Below are positions 22,401 through 32,546 of a stretch of 64,000 nucleotides of DNA, one piece after another (positions within the stretch are counted from its first letter, which is position 1; every line of letters starts with the position of its first letter). The notes under the pieces were generated by a model. The model searched no databases, was not told the origin of the DNA, and saw nothing but the letters and a program-made list of their open reading frames with translations. Location: assembly GCA_921293015.1 (NCBI GenBank), contig OV121088.1, positions 3,286,001 to 3,350,000 of the forward strand, read 5' to 3'. The stretch comes from Phorcus lineatus. Lineage: Eukaryota; Mollusca; Gastropoda; Trochida; Trochidae. A program made the translations under genes and the position numbers.

Positions 22401-24027
22401 ATATTTAATGAATTCTCTCTTAAGGGCTCTGAAGTATAAACATTTATTAATTCTGCTTGAATGTATTGTTTGGCCACAAAAGCAACAGCATTTAAAGGAT
22501 TATTATTTGCCCTTTTAAGTCCAAAAATAATGTTTTCATTTTTGAAAACAATTTCTCCTTCTGCTACTGTACCAAGCCATTTTGCCAAGTTGTTCCATAG
22601 TTCAATTACATGTTTACATTCACAAAGTAAATGTACAATAGTTTCATTTTCCTCCACACAAAAGCAACAAAAAGGGGATTCACAATATCCAATCTTGTAC
22701 AAATAGTTTCTTGTAGCCAGAATATTGTGCAATATTTTAAACGGCAGCCATTTTAAATTTACATGAACTTTTCATCTATATGCCTTTAAGTTGTAATTAT
22801 TTTTTTTCACTAATATTGTTCTCTTTGAAAATATTCATCCATCCCTGTGAACCAACTGTTTGTATCTCTCTTGCATTTAATAAAAATTTATGAAAATATT
22901 TGCACCCCTATTCCTTACTGTATAGTATACTTTTATTGAAAGGTAGAATTGGACCACAAATCTTAACAATCTTTCCTTGTGATATTGATTTTAAAACCCC
23001 CCCACTTTTGAAAATGAATTATAGATTCAAGTCACTAAAAATAATTTGAAAATACGAATGGTCTTATAGAAAATCATATAACCCCCCCCTCCTTTTTCAA
23101 AAATCCTGGATCCGTCACTGATGGTGATCAAGGGTCCTCCTGTTTATATTATAGAATCATACGCAGTACCATTATACAACAAAATCAGTCTACTAATGAT
23201 AGCTTAACTGAGTGGCTTAAATTTTGGATGAAGGATTTTGAACTTTCACATTGCAGAGTCCACAGCACACGACAATGTCGCTATCCATGATACTTGACCT
23301 TTCGCATGATATCTATCTGCGCATGTGTTTCCACTGGCTCGAGATTCGCTTCAATCTGATTGGTCAACCTGGACCAAGGTTTGTTACTATGAATGCTCAC
23401 AAGAATTGGCTTCTATTTCTTGATCTAGATCTTGAAAATTATCAAACGTTGCTTCATAATCTGAGACAATCTTTATGATAATGTTATGAAGTTCTAAACA
23501 GTTTGTTAGCTATCAATGTGTTTAAATATTATTACATGATTGCTGTTAAGTTTTTTCTATAGAAATGTGGGCTTTTTCATAACTTTGATTTTCAGCCGCC
23601 TTATCGCGGTGGGATAGGTGGACAACCCATATCTGAATTATTTGAGAGTTGACATTTCATTTAAAAGAATTAAAGATATAAGGGTTGATTCCCCGAGAGA
23701 AGGGGAGTTTTGTTGTCTCCTTGAGCAAGAGAATCAATAATAAAAGACGCCTCATTTCAGCAAGCACTACAAGTGGGTACCCAGTTATGTCGAAGATGGC
23801 ATTTTGCTGATGGAGAGATAACGCACTGAACAATCTTTCGGCCACATGTGCTATTCAAATATCCCAATTCTGACAATTTATTCGTTTCCAGATTCTGTGG
23901 CTCTTCCTTCATCCCAGTCCGCCTGGAGACGAAGACCAACGTGTTACTGGTCCTGTACAACAGTGAAGACGTCAGATACAGCCCTGGCAGAGGCTTCTCC
24001 TTGCGGGTCGCCATCAGTGACCTTTGA
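10368..24027 (+). CDS. astacin-family zinc metalloprotease (SP-pro-astacin-EGF-CUB)
   Basis: Secreted M12A endopeptidase, 433 aa from 11 exons: 10368-10424, 12632-12766, 15487-15583, 18831-18978, 19419-19488, 19900-20094, 20537-20663, 21072-21194, 21403-21494, 23257-23378, 23892-24027. All introns are GT-AG and phases agree. The start lies in ACCATGG and opens a hydrophobic signal peptide (residues 1-19). The propeptide contains VGD, a likely aspartate-switch zinc ligand. The catalytic domain begins near NAFMLWPDGIIPW and has zinc motif HEIGHVIGFFHE (175-186) running into RSDRD, plus Met-turn SVMHY (227-231). An EGF module (Cys 279, 285, 295, 297, 299, 308) and one CUB-like domain (about 320-433) follow. 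This order matches animal proteases of the BP10/SpAN and nematode NAS type; the exact substrate is unknown. It appears intact. Introns hold MITEs, minisatellites and a LINE fragment. Confidence 0.88.
11757..12219 (+). mobile_element. MITE family A, copy 1 (intron 1 of astacin gene)
   Basis: About 460 bp matching copies at 15746-16211 (inverted) and 32250-32546 (internally deleted). The right end is TCACGGAGTGGCTCTTTAA. The left end starts within the expected terminal repeat (ACTCCGTGAG), so it has lost about 14 bp. An internal signature phrase is CCGGACAGTGGCGCGCG. Ends next to TTAA suggest TTAA target sites, as in piggyBac-type elements. No transposase is encoded. Confidence 0.8.
12402..12536. 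repeat. foldback element in astacin intron 1
   Basis: Two arms, core 12421-12461 and 12477-12517, match as reverse complements at about 39 of 41 positions. They extend outward imperfectly to 12402 and 12536 and are closed by a 15-nt loop (CTCGGCTTCGCCTCT). Would form a stable hairpin in pre-mRNA about 95 bases before exon 2. Confidence 0.85.
12905..13430. repeat. degenerate 32-bp minisatellite after astacin exon 2
   Basis: About 15 units of the type CACATGCCATTATCTTTACC plus ANTTTACNTCTT, becoming more degenerate toward 13430. It begins about 140 bp after exon 2. It opens a 212-codon frame that is only translated repeat. The unit shares ACATGNCATTAT with the second array in the same intron. 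Confidence 0.85.
13431..14383. other. decayed repeat and AT-rich intron
   Basis: Traces of CATCTCA/CATATC units continue from the preceding minisatellite. The rest is AT-rich intronic sequence without a supported gene. Confidence 0.5.
14384..14600 (+). mobile_element. MITE family A relic
   Basis: Contains GGCGCGCGCCATTGACTCAAACGTAAT-like sequence and a downstream GTTTAGTAGGTATTTAACT phrase, both also present at 50550-50620 and 63785-63880. The terminal repeats are not visible, so this is an internal fragment. Confidence 0.55.
14930..15440. repeat. 32-bp minisatellite before astacin exon 3
   Basis: About 15 units of ATCCTTACATGACATTATG followed by TTGAATATTTCAC, with G/A alternation (ATGGCATT) and AATTCAC variants. 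It ends about 45 bp upstream of exon 3, so the branch-point and pyrimidine region of intron 2 lies at its edge. It shares length and ACATGNCATTAT with the array after exon 2. Confidence 0.9.
15746..16211 (-). mobile_element. MITE family A, copy 2 (intron 3 of astacin gene)
   Basis: Most complete copy, with TTAAAGAGCCACTCCGCGA at the left and TCACGGAGTGGCTCTTTCAA at the right, terminal inverted repeats of about 19 bp. Internally it is the reverse complement of copy 1 over most of its length. It carries no protein-coding frame of its own. The orientation is opposite to copy 1. Confidence 0.85.
16212..18830. other. intron 3 remainder of astacin gene
   Basis: A GC-richer patch at 18270-18380 and another at 18575-18670 stand out from the AT-rich background, but I recognise nothing in them. 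No coding exon fits the reading phase of the astacin gene here. Confidence 0.5.
19900..20094 (+). CDS. astacin gene exon 6: catalytic zinc site
   Basis: Carries the whole zinc-binding helix HEIGHVIGFFHEHARSDRD and the Met-turn SVMHY in 65 codons, phase 0 at both ends. His175, His179 and His185 are the expected zinc ligands, Glu176 the catalytic base and Tyr231 the astacin-specific fifth ligand. All are present, so the enzyme should be active. Confidence 0.92.
21072..21194 (+). CDS. astacin gene exon 8: EGF-like module
   Basis: Six cysteines with CENGG and CKCPEGLAG spacing typical of EGF modules that follow astacin catalytic domains. Phase 1 at both ends, the usual phase for a shuffled EGF exon. 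Confidence 0.82.
22211..22790 (-). pseudogene. non-LTR retrotransposon C-terminal fragment
   Basis: Minus-strand frame reading KWLPFKILHNILATRNYLYK, then CESPFCCFCVEENETIVHLL and CECKHVIELW. This is the zinc-binding C-terminal region found after reverse transcriptase in L1-like LINEs (Cys-x2-Cys, then His and Cys before a Trp). No reverse transcriptase core precedes it, so it is a truncated relic. It sits antisense inside intron 9 of the astacin gene. Confidence 0.75.
23257..24027 (+). CDS. astacin gene exons 10-11: CUB-like C-terminus
   Basis: Exon 10 (23257-23378) and exon 11 (23892-24027) join in phase 2. With exon 9 they give a single CUB-like domain. KITWLFKSPQH at the start and the Cys372/Cys391 pair, then NVLLVLYNSED and GRGFSLRVAI at the end, fit the CUB beta-sandwich. 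The stop is TGA at 24025-24027, directly after the last CUB strand. ATTAAA at about 24053 may serve as a polyadenylation signal. Confidence 0.75.
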
Positions 24028-24373
24028 CCCCTCATCTACAACATTGTGATGAATTAAAATGAGTGACGTGTCATTAAATTTCATCTTTAACAAAGCGTCA
24101 TCTGATTTTTCGACTCTCAGGCACTATAACGCGCTTTTTCGGTTCAAATTGGCTATTATGGGGTATTTGAGGATGTAAATAGTCAATTTTGCTCTTTATC
24201 GATGCAATTGAATACTTTTTATTCTTTGCAATTGACCACCCAAATGGATCGAGAAGATTATGAAATTGACGCAGCTACTTCAAATGCACTTTTTCATATT
24301 CGACAATTTGTTGAGTTTCTTTTATGATAGAGACACGTATTATCAGAGAGGAAGAATGTTTGTAAAGAAAAGA

Positions 24374-24818
24374 ACTTTATAGGAGGTCTGCAGTCACATG
24401 TGCCAAACTTTGTGAAAGGTGTGATTTTATCGAGAACTACCTCCTATTACTGAAAGTTAACCTTATGTTGCTATTCGCACTCAGACGCGCAGCAATTAGT
24501 CAAACGCAATTTTGTAATTTTATCTACAAAGCAGGTTGAATACAAAATTTGAGTTGATAATGTCGAAAGGTTATATAACTAACTACCATGTAACTGGTAA
24601 CCGTGATTGAATCTTCCATTGGAAAATAATAATGATCATGCTTGATAACGGTATTAGAACATATACCGAAACTTCGCTCTCATATTGAGCATCCATAAAT
24701 CCTCTCTTTCTTGTGATATACAACTTTGAATGCCAATCAAATAATTGAATTATCATGTATTTGGGATTTAGGATATCAGAGTCAAATATGTTATTAAAAT
24801 CACGAAGTGTCTCTTTAA
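24374..24818 (+). mobile_element. MITE family A-related element, diverged
   Basis: The right end TCACGAAGTGTCTCTTTAA matches the family terminal repeat. Internal phrases (GTGATTTTATCGAGAACTA, CGCGCAGCAATTAGTCAAACG) align with the family. The left terminal repeat is degraded. Confidence 0.55.
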
Positions 24819-25435
24819 GGATAAAATCTGATAAGATACTAAACACTCCCGTCATTCAGTGCTTGAAGAGTACCGTGTTGTGATCGCGCTGTGCTATGAT
24901 GAAACTACGACATGCCTGCAATACCTTTCGAACTCAATTGCACACACGCGATTTATGACGCGACAGTGGTTGACCCCACCTATATTACCACACAAAGGAA
25001 GCTGCATTTTACAGTTTACTGTTGCCAAAATGATATTTGATTAAAGCTCTGTTGTATGTAGGCCTATTTACGCTCTGTGATTCCGAATAATAGCTGACTA
25101 AGGTAAAGACGCCCTTCGTACCTTCCGGCTTCAATCTCATTAAAACAGAATAAGGATTTTGTTGCACTAGGTAACGCAGAATAAGATCCTTAATTATTAC
25201 TCCTGGCTTCACAAAACACATTGGTTGAGCTATTCATCTTGATGGACTAGAAATCGTAATGCAAATTTACAGTTATGACTTGAGGTCGAGGTTCACAGGC
25301 GCGAACCCATGTTTCGACTGTTACATTAGTAATTGCAAATTTAACTAGGGAAAGAGTGCATTTCAAAAACAGATTTTCACTTATTATTTTTTAAAAGAAA
25401 TGATCGTATCAGGCGTTGTTGGCTCATATGTTTAT

Positions 25436-25569
25436 GATGAACACCCGGTATGCAGCATGATGAACGCACGGTATGCATGGTGAACGCACGGTATGCATGA
25501 TGAACACCCGGTATGCTTGGTGAACGCACGGTATGCATGATGAACACCCGGTATGCGTGATGAACACCT
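25436..25569. repeat. 20-bp minisatellite, about 7 units
   Basis: Units of TGAACACCCGGTATGCATGA alternate with TGAACGCACGGTATGCATGG. Two variant types alternate within the array, suggesting a two-unit higher order. Confidence 0.9.
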
Positions 25570-26545
25570 AGGTGCATGCAAACCAAAGACAGAATTAGTT
25601 AGAATATGAGCAATGAATACCCGAATAATACAAATGAGCTAGTTTGTAAGCCGAGCTGCCGCCTTCATTGTATAAAACTATATCCCGTGTATCAAGCAGA
25701 CCTCAGAATCACGTAGTGCATGTTCAGACGTTGTAAAAGGCTTCAATGTAATCAAGTAGGTTACGAACATAGTCCCGACAACCGCATTCTTTATAGTAAC
25801 CTGTATCGACCTTTGACCCAATATATTTATGACATGTTCTTGTTGACTTCTTCCCTTCCCTTATCAGGACTAAGAACAGCGTCAATATGTTGCTGAAAGG
25901 AATATTAAGACGTTGACACTTGACGTAGCATTAGTCCCTTTATTACTTACAGACCTCTTAAAGGCGCTGCATCACCATTACAAATTCTATTTCTTAAAAT
26001 TGTCCTTTAAAGATATGTTAATGCAAAATGGGTATGCAAAATTGTCAGAGGGTAAAACATTTAATAAATTCACCAGACTATCCGCAGTCGTAGGAGAAGT
26101 TATCACTTATAAATAAACACTGCATGCGAGCATTTTAATGTGAACACCTTTTGATAATTGTATTTAAACCGTGTCACAGTGCATTTAAGACACACTCATG
26201 TTGGGTTGAGGGTATTTCCGAGAAAATCCTAACTATCTATTGAAGTTAACTCGCATTAAGGTTAAAGAAAAATGCTGGCATCCATTTGACTGTGAACACC
26301 TTTTAATTATTAAAGGTAGGGAAATGGATTCCCCTAGTTTAAACGAACTTGTTATGTTCGTTTTAGAACTGCTTCTGTGGAAAACGAATGTCATTCAATT
26401 GGTATCAATAATTTTCGCTTACGTGAGACCATTCTGCTTCACCTTTTTTTAGAAAACGTGCTACCACCGCTAAGTCCTAAAATTGTCTTGGTATTGAAAA
26501 TGTCGTATTAAACTGAGTATTGAATATATTGTATATATGATTTTG

Positions 26546-29499
26546 GAAGATATGACATTAGAAGGTGTGCTGTCAAAGGTTGGAGAGGTGGTTATATGGT
26601 GAGATATGACATTAGAAGGTGTACTGTGAGGGGTTGGAGAGGCGGTTATATGGTGAGATATGACATTAGAAGGTGTGCTGTCAAAGGTTGGAGAGGTGGT
26701 TATATGGTGAGATATGACATTAGAAGGTGTACTGTGAGAGCCTGGAGAGGTGGTTATATGGTGAGATATGACATTAGAAGGTGTACTGTGAGAGGCTGGA
26801 GAGGTGGTTATATGGTGAGATATGACATTAGAAGGTGTACTGTCAAAGGTTGGAGAGGTGGTTATATGGTGAGATATGACATTAGAAGGTGTACTGTCAA
26901 AGGTTGGAGAGGTGGTTATATGGTGAGATATGACATTAGAAGGTGTACTGTCAAAGGTTGGAGAGGTGGTTATAAGGTGAGATATGACATTAGAAGGTGT
27001 ACTGTCAAAGGTTGGAGAGGTGGTTATATGGTGAGATATGACATTAGAAGGTGTACTGTGAGAGGCTGGAGAGGTGGTTATATGGTGAGATATGACATTA
27101 GAAGGTGTACTGTCAAAGGTTGGAGAGGTGGTTATATGGTGAGATATGACATTAGAAGGTGTACTGTCAAAGGTTGGAGAGGTGGTTATATGGTGAGATA
27201 TGACATTAGAAGGTGTACTGTCAAAGGTTGGAGAGGTGGTTATATGGTGAGATATGACATTAGAAGGTGTACTGTCAAAGGTTGGAGAGGTGGTTATATG
27301 GTGAGATATGACATTAGAAGGTGTACTGTCAAAGGTTGGAGAGGTGGTTATATGGTGAGATATGACATTAGAAGGTGTACTGTGAGAGGCTGGAGAGGCG
27401 GTTTCATGGTTAGATATGACATTAGAAGGTGTACTGTGAGGGGTTGGAGAGGCGGTTATATGGTGAGATATGACATTGGAAGGTGTACTGTGAGAGGCTG
27501 GATAGGCGGTTTCATGGTTAGATATGACATTAGAAGGTGTACTGTGATGGGTTGGAGAGGTGGTTATATGGTGAGATATGACATTAGAAGGTGTACTGTC
27601 AAAGGTTGGAGAGGTGGTTATATGGTGAGATATGACATTAGAAGGTGTACTGTCAAAGGTTGGAGAGGTGGTTATATGGTGAGATATGACATTAGAAGGT
27701 GTACTGTGAGAGGCTGGAGAGGCGGTTTCATGGTTAGATATGACATTAGAAGGTGTACTGTGAGGGGTTGGAGAGGCGGTTATATGGTGAGATATGACAT
27801 TAGAAGGTGTACTGTGAGAGGCTGGATAGGCGGTTTCATGGTTAGATATTACATTAGAAGGTGTACTGTGAGAGGCTGGAGAGGCGGTTTCATGGTTAGA
27901 TATGACATTAGAAGGTGTACTGTGAGGGGTTGGAGAGGTGGTTATATGGTGAGATATGACATTAGAAGGTGTACTGAGAGGTTGGAGAAGCGGTTTCATG
28001 GTTAGATATGACATTAGAAGGTGTATTGTGAGGGGTTTGAGAGGCGGTTATAAGGTGAGATATGACATTAGAAGGTGTACTGTGAGGGGTTGGAGAGGTG
28101 GTTATATAGTGAGATATGACATTAGAAGGTGTACTGTGAAAGGTTGGAGAGGTGGTTTTATGTTGGGATATGACATTAGAAGGTGTACTGTGAGAGGCTG
28201 GAGAGGCGGTTTCATGGTTAGATATGACATTAGAAGGTGTGCTGTGAGGGGTTGGAGAGGTGGTTATATGGTGAGATGTGACATTAGAAGGTGTACTGTG
28301 AAAGGTTGGAGAGGTGGTTTTATGTTGAGATATATCATTAGAAGGTGAACTGTGAGAGGCTGGATAGGCGGTTTCATGGTTAGATATGACATTAGAAGGT
28401 GTACTGTGGGGGTTGGAGAGGCGGTTTTAAGGTGAGATATGACATTAGAAGGTGTACTGTGGGGGGTTGGAGAGGCGATTTTAAGGTGAGATATGACATT
28501 AGAAGGTGTACTGAGAGGTTGGAGAGGCGGTTTCATGGTTAGATATGACATTAGAAGGTGTACTGTGAGAGGCTGGAGAGGCGGTTATATGGTGAGATAT
28601 GACATGAGAAGGTGTATTGTGAGGGGTTGGAGAGGCGGTTATAAGGTGAGATATGACATTAGAAGGTGTACTGTGGGGGGTTGGAGAGGCGGTTTTAAGG
28701 TGAGATATGACATTAGAAGGTGTACTGTGAGGGGTTGGAGAGGTGGTTATTTGGTTAGATATGAAATTAGACGTTGTATTGTAAGAGGTTGGAAAGACGG
28801 TTTCGTGGTTAGATATGACATTAGAAGGTGTGCTGTGAGGGGTTGGAGAGGTGGTTATATGGTGAGATGTGACATTAGAAGGTGTACTGTGAAAGGTTGG
28901 AGAGGTGGTTTTATGTTGAGATATATCATTAGAAGGTGAACTGTGAGAGGCTGGATAGGCGGTTTCATGGTTAGATATGACATTAGAAGGTGTACTGTGG
29001 GGGTTGGAGAGGCGGTTTTAAGGTGAGATATGACATTAGAAGGTGTACTGTGGGGGGTTGGAGAGGCGATTTTAAGGTGAGATATGACATTAGAAGGTGT
29101 ACTGAGAGGTTGGAGAGGCGGTTTCATGGTTAGATATGACATTAGAAGGTGTACTGTGAGAGGCTGGAGAGGCGGTTATATGGTGAGATATGACATGAGA
29201 AGGTGTATTGTGAGGGGTTGGAGAGGCGGTTATAAGGTGAGATATGACATTAGAAGGTGTACTGTGGGGGGTTGGAGAGGCGGTTTTAAGGTGAGATATG
29301 ACATTAGAAGGTGTACTGTGAGGGGTTGGAGAGGTGGTTATTTGGTTAGATATGAAATTAGACGTTGTATTGTAAGAGGTTGGAAAGACGGTTTCGTGGT
29401 TAGATATGACATTAGAAGGTGTCTGTGAGAGGTTAGAGAGGCGGTAATGTGGTGAGATATGACATGATTAGGTGTATTGTAAGAGGTTGGAAAGGCGGT
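26546..29499. repeat. 54-bp minisatellite, about 54 units
   Basis: The unit starts GTGAGATATGACATTAGAAG, continues GTGTACTGTGAGGGGTTGGA and ends GAGGCGGTTATATG. Variant classes (CAAAGGTTGG, GAGAGGCTGG, GGGGGTTGG; TTATATGGTG, TTTCATGGTT, TTTTAAGGTG) occur in runs. Because 54 is 18 codons, stop-free frames persist on both strands. The plus frame repeats MVRYDIRRCTVRGWRGGY and the minus frame repeats a Ser/Thr/Pro-rich 18-mer. There is no promoter, splice signal or non-repeat protein context, so I treat it as satellite DNA. It resumes at 31233 after a LINE insertion. Confidence 0.95.
28231..29412. repeat. tandem 591-bp higher-order duplication inside the minisatellite
   Basis: 28231-28821 and 28822-29412 appear identical or nearly so, including rare variants (GAGATGTGACATT, TATATCATTAGAAGGTGAAC, ATGAAATTAGACGTTGTATT, GGTTTCGTGG). 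The offset of 591 bp is about 11 units with some shortened units, pointing to a recent unequal-crossover duplication. Confidence 0.9.
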
Positions 29500-31232
29500 A
29501 ATAATAATAATAATAATAAGAGGATTTATATAGCGCGTTATCCACATCACTCAGGGACATGCTCTAAGCGCATAACATATATACAGCTTATATACAGTAA
29601 AGGTAGCGTTCAGATATATCGCTGGAACAGATGTGTTTTGAGTCTGGACTTGAAAGCAGGGAGAGATGGAGAGGCTCTAAGATCTTGTGGAAGGGAGTTC
29701 CATAGAGTGGCAGCAGCATACGAGAATGAATTTGCACCAAAGGTTTTCAGCTTATATTTGGGGACCACTAGTAGAAGTTTATCACTGGAGCGGAGGGATC
29801 GTTCTGGTTTGTACAAATGTAACAAGTCCTGTAGATATGCTGGTCCGATGTTGGAAATGGTCTGGTAGACAAGGGATAATACTTTAAATTCAATCCTCTC
29901 GCGAATCCGGAGCCAATGAAGAGAATTTAAAGCTGGTGTAATGTGAGAGCACAACTTTGTCCTTGTGACTATTCGAGCAGCTTGGTTTTGTATTTTCTGG
30001 AGACGCTGTAGCTGTTCCTCCGAGATACCAAATAGTAAACTATTGCAGTAGTCAAGGCGGGTTAGAACTAGAGTCCGAACGAGGGTGGCTGTTGCTTCCA
30101 TGGTTAGGATGTTGCGTATCGAACCAATATTCCTCAAATGATAATAACAGGTTTTACAAATGTGGCTGATGTGACTTTTCATACTTAAATTTGAGTCCAA
30201 ATAAACACCAAGATTTCTCACAGAGGTCGAGAAGGGGATTGAAGATTGTCCTATAGAAATGGAGGTGAGCTGACACTTCTGCTGTCGTTGACGCGGAGCA
30301 ATAATAATGGCTTCTGTCTTACTGTCGTTTAAGACAAGTTTGTTGCTGGTCATCCAGGACTTTACATCATTGAGACAGGACTCCATTTTGACCTTGGCTT
30401 TCTGCTGACTGTCTTTGCATGGCTTGAAACTGTCCATAAGTTGTGAGTCATCTGCATAAAAATGTCTTCCAATGAGATGCTTGATGATGAGTTGTCCTAG
30501 AGGTTTGGTATACATGGTGTAGAGTATGGGTCCTAAAACCGAGCCCTGTGGCACTCCACATTCAAGGATATGGACATCTGACAGTGTTCTGTTAATCTGA
30601 ACGGATTGAGAACGATTTTCAAGGTATGATGAAAACCATTTCAGGACTGTGATGTCTATTCCATACTCAGTCTGTAGCCTTGATAAAAGTGTAGCATGGT
30701 CAATGGTATCAAAGGCAGATGATAGATCTAAAAGTACAAGCATGGCAATATCTCCGTTATCTACAGACATCTTGATGTTGTCCAGAACAGCATTGAGAGC
30801 TGTTTCCGTGCTATGTGCACTCCTGTAGGCTGATTGATACTTGTCAATGAGATCAAAGTTCTGTAAATGGCTAAGCATCTGACTCTTGACAACCTTTTCA
30901 AGGATTTTAGAAATAAAAGAGAGGTTTGAAACCGGTCGGTAGTTGCTTAGGTTTTCAGGTTCTAATGATGGTTTCTTCAACAACGGTTTGATGACTGCTC
31001 GCTTAAAACACCTGGGTACTGTTCCAGATGACAGACTGAGGTTGACAATCCGGGTGATGACAGGCAGGATGGTGTCTAGTATTTTCAGCATGAACTTTGT
31101 AGAGATTGGATCTTCCTCACATGATGTTGGTTTTGAGGATGTTATGATGTTCTTGATTTCCTGTTCCGATATGTTTGTGAATGATGAGAAATGTTCTCCT
31201 TGGAACTCTTGGTAAGAAACATCATCGCAGGC
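29500..31232 (-). mobile_element. 5'-truncated non-LTR retrotransposon (CR1/L2-like)
   Basis: Runs right to left. The 3' end at about 29500-29520 is a (TTA)n tail preceded by a GCGCTATATAAATCC phrase, typical of CR1/L2/Rex-type LINE ends. The 5' end stops abruptly at about 31230, where the minisatellite resumes. No endonuclease domain is present, so the copy is 5'-truncated. No clear target duplication is seen. The insertion splits a 54-bp unit between GGCGGTAAT and TGTGGTGAGA. Confidence 0.88.
29610..31228 (-). CDS. LINE reverse transcriptase, 5'-truncated
   Basis: Open from the truncation point to the stop at 29610; the first Met of the frame is at 31091. Counted from that Met, reverse transcriptase motifs are present in order: YRPVSNLSFISK (51-62), LDLSSAFDTIDH (121-132), GVPQGSVLGP (179-188) and catalytic FYADD (211-215). 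A C-terminal LWNSLPQDLR and FKSRLKTHLF tail common in CR1/L2-type ORF2 proteins follows. It copies element RNA at a nicked target in the nucleus. The frame has no stops, so the insertion is young, but the lost 5' part (endonuclease, promoter) makes it non-autonomous. Clade assignment rests on motif style only. Confidence 0.85.
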
Positions 31233-31345
31233 TGTGTGGTGAGATATGACATGAGAAGTTGTATTGTAAGAGGTTGGAAAGGCGGTAATGTGGTGAGATA
31301 TGATATGAGAAGTTGTATATTTAAGAGGTTGGAAAGGCGGGATAT
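31233..31345. repeat. remnant of the 54-bp minisatellite beyond the LINE
   Basis: About two units (TGTGGTGAGATATGACATGA and a diverged copy with TATATTTAAGAGG) continue the array interrupted at 29499. Confidence 0.9.
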
Positions 31346-31759
31346 GAGATCATTGAGATGCATAATCTCGATTCCGAGAGTTTGTATTGAAGATTTTATT
31401 TTGATGAAGTATAACGAGCTAGAGTACATGACACAAATCTCTTTTTTTTAAATCGGTGTGAGGGAAACAAAAATATCGTACGGACGCCTGATATCCGTTT
31501 AGACTGATATACCAACCACACTCTTTATTGATTGATGCAAGTAAAATAGTCTTAATAAAAAGAGTTTAAAATATTCTGAAGAAGTTTGGTTTTAAAATTG
31601 TTTTATTCCGGTTATTCATTTGAGTTCAGCCGGTATTTATTTGTGTTCATGTCGACGTAGGGCAAGTGCGTGTTATGTAGATCAGTAGTACCTCTGACCC
31701 GTGACTATAGATGTAAATTATCTTGGTAGCGCTTCCTATCTAACATAGAATGGTTGCTG

Positions 31760-31819
31760 GAGTGAATGAGTGGGTTATTGTTTAACGCCGCTTGGGCAAT
31801 ATTTCAGCCATTAGCGACG
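31760..31819 (+). repeat. GAGTGAGT-hairpin repeat, copy 1
   Basis: Phrase GTTATTGTTTAACGCCGCTT followed by GGGCAATATTTCAGCCATTAGCGACG. ACGCCGCT and AGCG(A/G)CG form short complementary ends. It recurs at four other places in the window. Confidence 0.85.
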
Positions 31820-32249
31820 TGGTTGCTGCACATGCAATATATTTTCTTTTATTTAAAAAACCTATTTGACAATTTTTATCTGAAAATTTACGTTTGACAC
31901 GGACTATTGTTGGTACAGTAGACAAGATGTTTTCCTGCCATTTACACGCCATCGGAATGTTTTGCGTTTCGGACATCGTGGGGTTTTTCATATTCAGGCC
32001 AATCTTCCCACTCATTGGCTAACTTGCGCAGACCCAAAACGACTTGCTATAATAGGGTTTGCAGCATTTCCCCTTTTCTTCGTATGCCGACATGTTTGCT
32101 GGGACGGATCTGATAGTTTAATCACAAAGCTTAATATGAGAATTGCAAGTGTTCACAGAGAACTGGCGCATTAATTTGTATTGTTCCAAGCGAAAGCTAT
32201 ACGGGGAGTTGACTCGGCCCACACACTTTCAGGACAGCCCTTGTGCGGT

Positions 32250-32546
32250 TTAAGAGCCACTCATTGAGTTGCTGGAGTCATATATGCCAACTTAATCAAT
32301 GGTGTCATTTTATCGCGAAGTATCGACTGTTACCAAAAAGACACATTTTAAAGCTTATTGTTTTTTTACACCTCTGTACATTTATAAGGCTTTTTTTAGA
32401 TTTTCATGGAAAACCAGTATTTGTCATATATATGTCTTTTGGACATGAAAGGTTAAGATGTTTTGATTTCATATCACCACATATGACATTTACGTTCGTT
32501 TCAAAGGTAAATAAAATGTTATGAAAATCACGGAGTGGCTCTTTAA
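32250..32546 (+). mobile_element. MITE family A, copy 3 (internal deletion)
   Basis: TTAAGAGCCACTC at the left and GAGTGGCTCTTTAA at the right. The interior matches copy 1 but lacks about 160 bp around the GGCGCGCG segment, the classic form of a deletion derivative. Confidence 0.85.

Larger units (their letters stand above)
24028..26545. other. intergenic region after astacin gene
   Basis: Holds a MITE relic and a 20-bp minisatellite listed separately. The rest is AT-rich sequence with short unsupported frames, and no gene is recognised. Confidence 0.55.

Noticed and set aside
22924-23120. Possible hAT-like MITE end at GGATCCGTCACTG with C-rich flank
   Set aside because: One end resembles such elements on the minus strand, but no matching second end or target duplication could be found.
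26470-28014. 514-codon minus-strand and 469-codon plus-strand frames considered as repeat proteins
   Set aside because: Both strands are open because the unit is 18 codons without stops; no promoter, splice site or non-repeat domain accompanies them. Kept as a finding, not as a gene.
26470-29428. Array with regular units considered as a CRISPR array
   Set aside because: There are no unique spacers; the whole 54-bp unit repeats head to tail and the host is eukaryotic.
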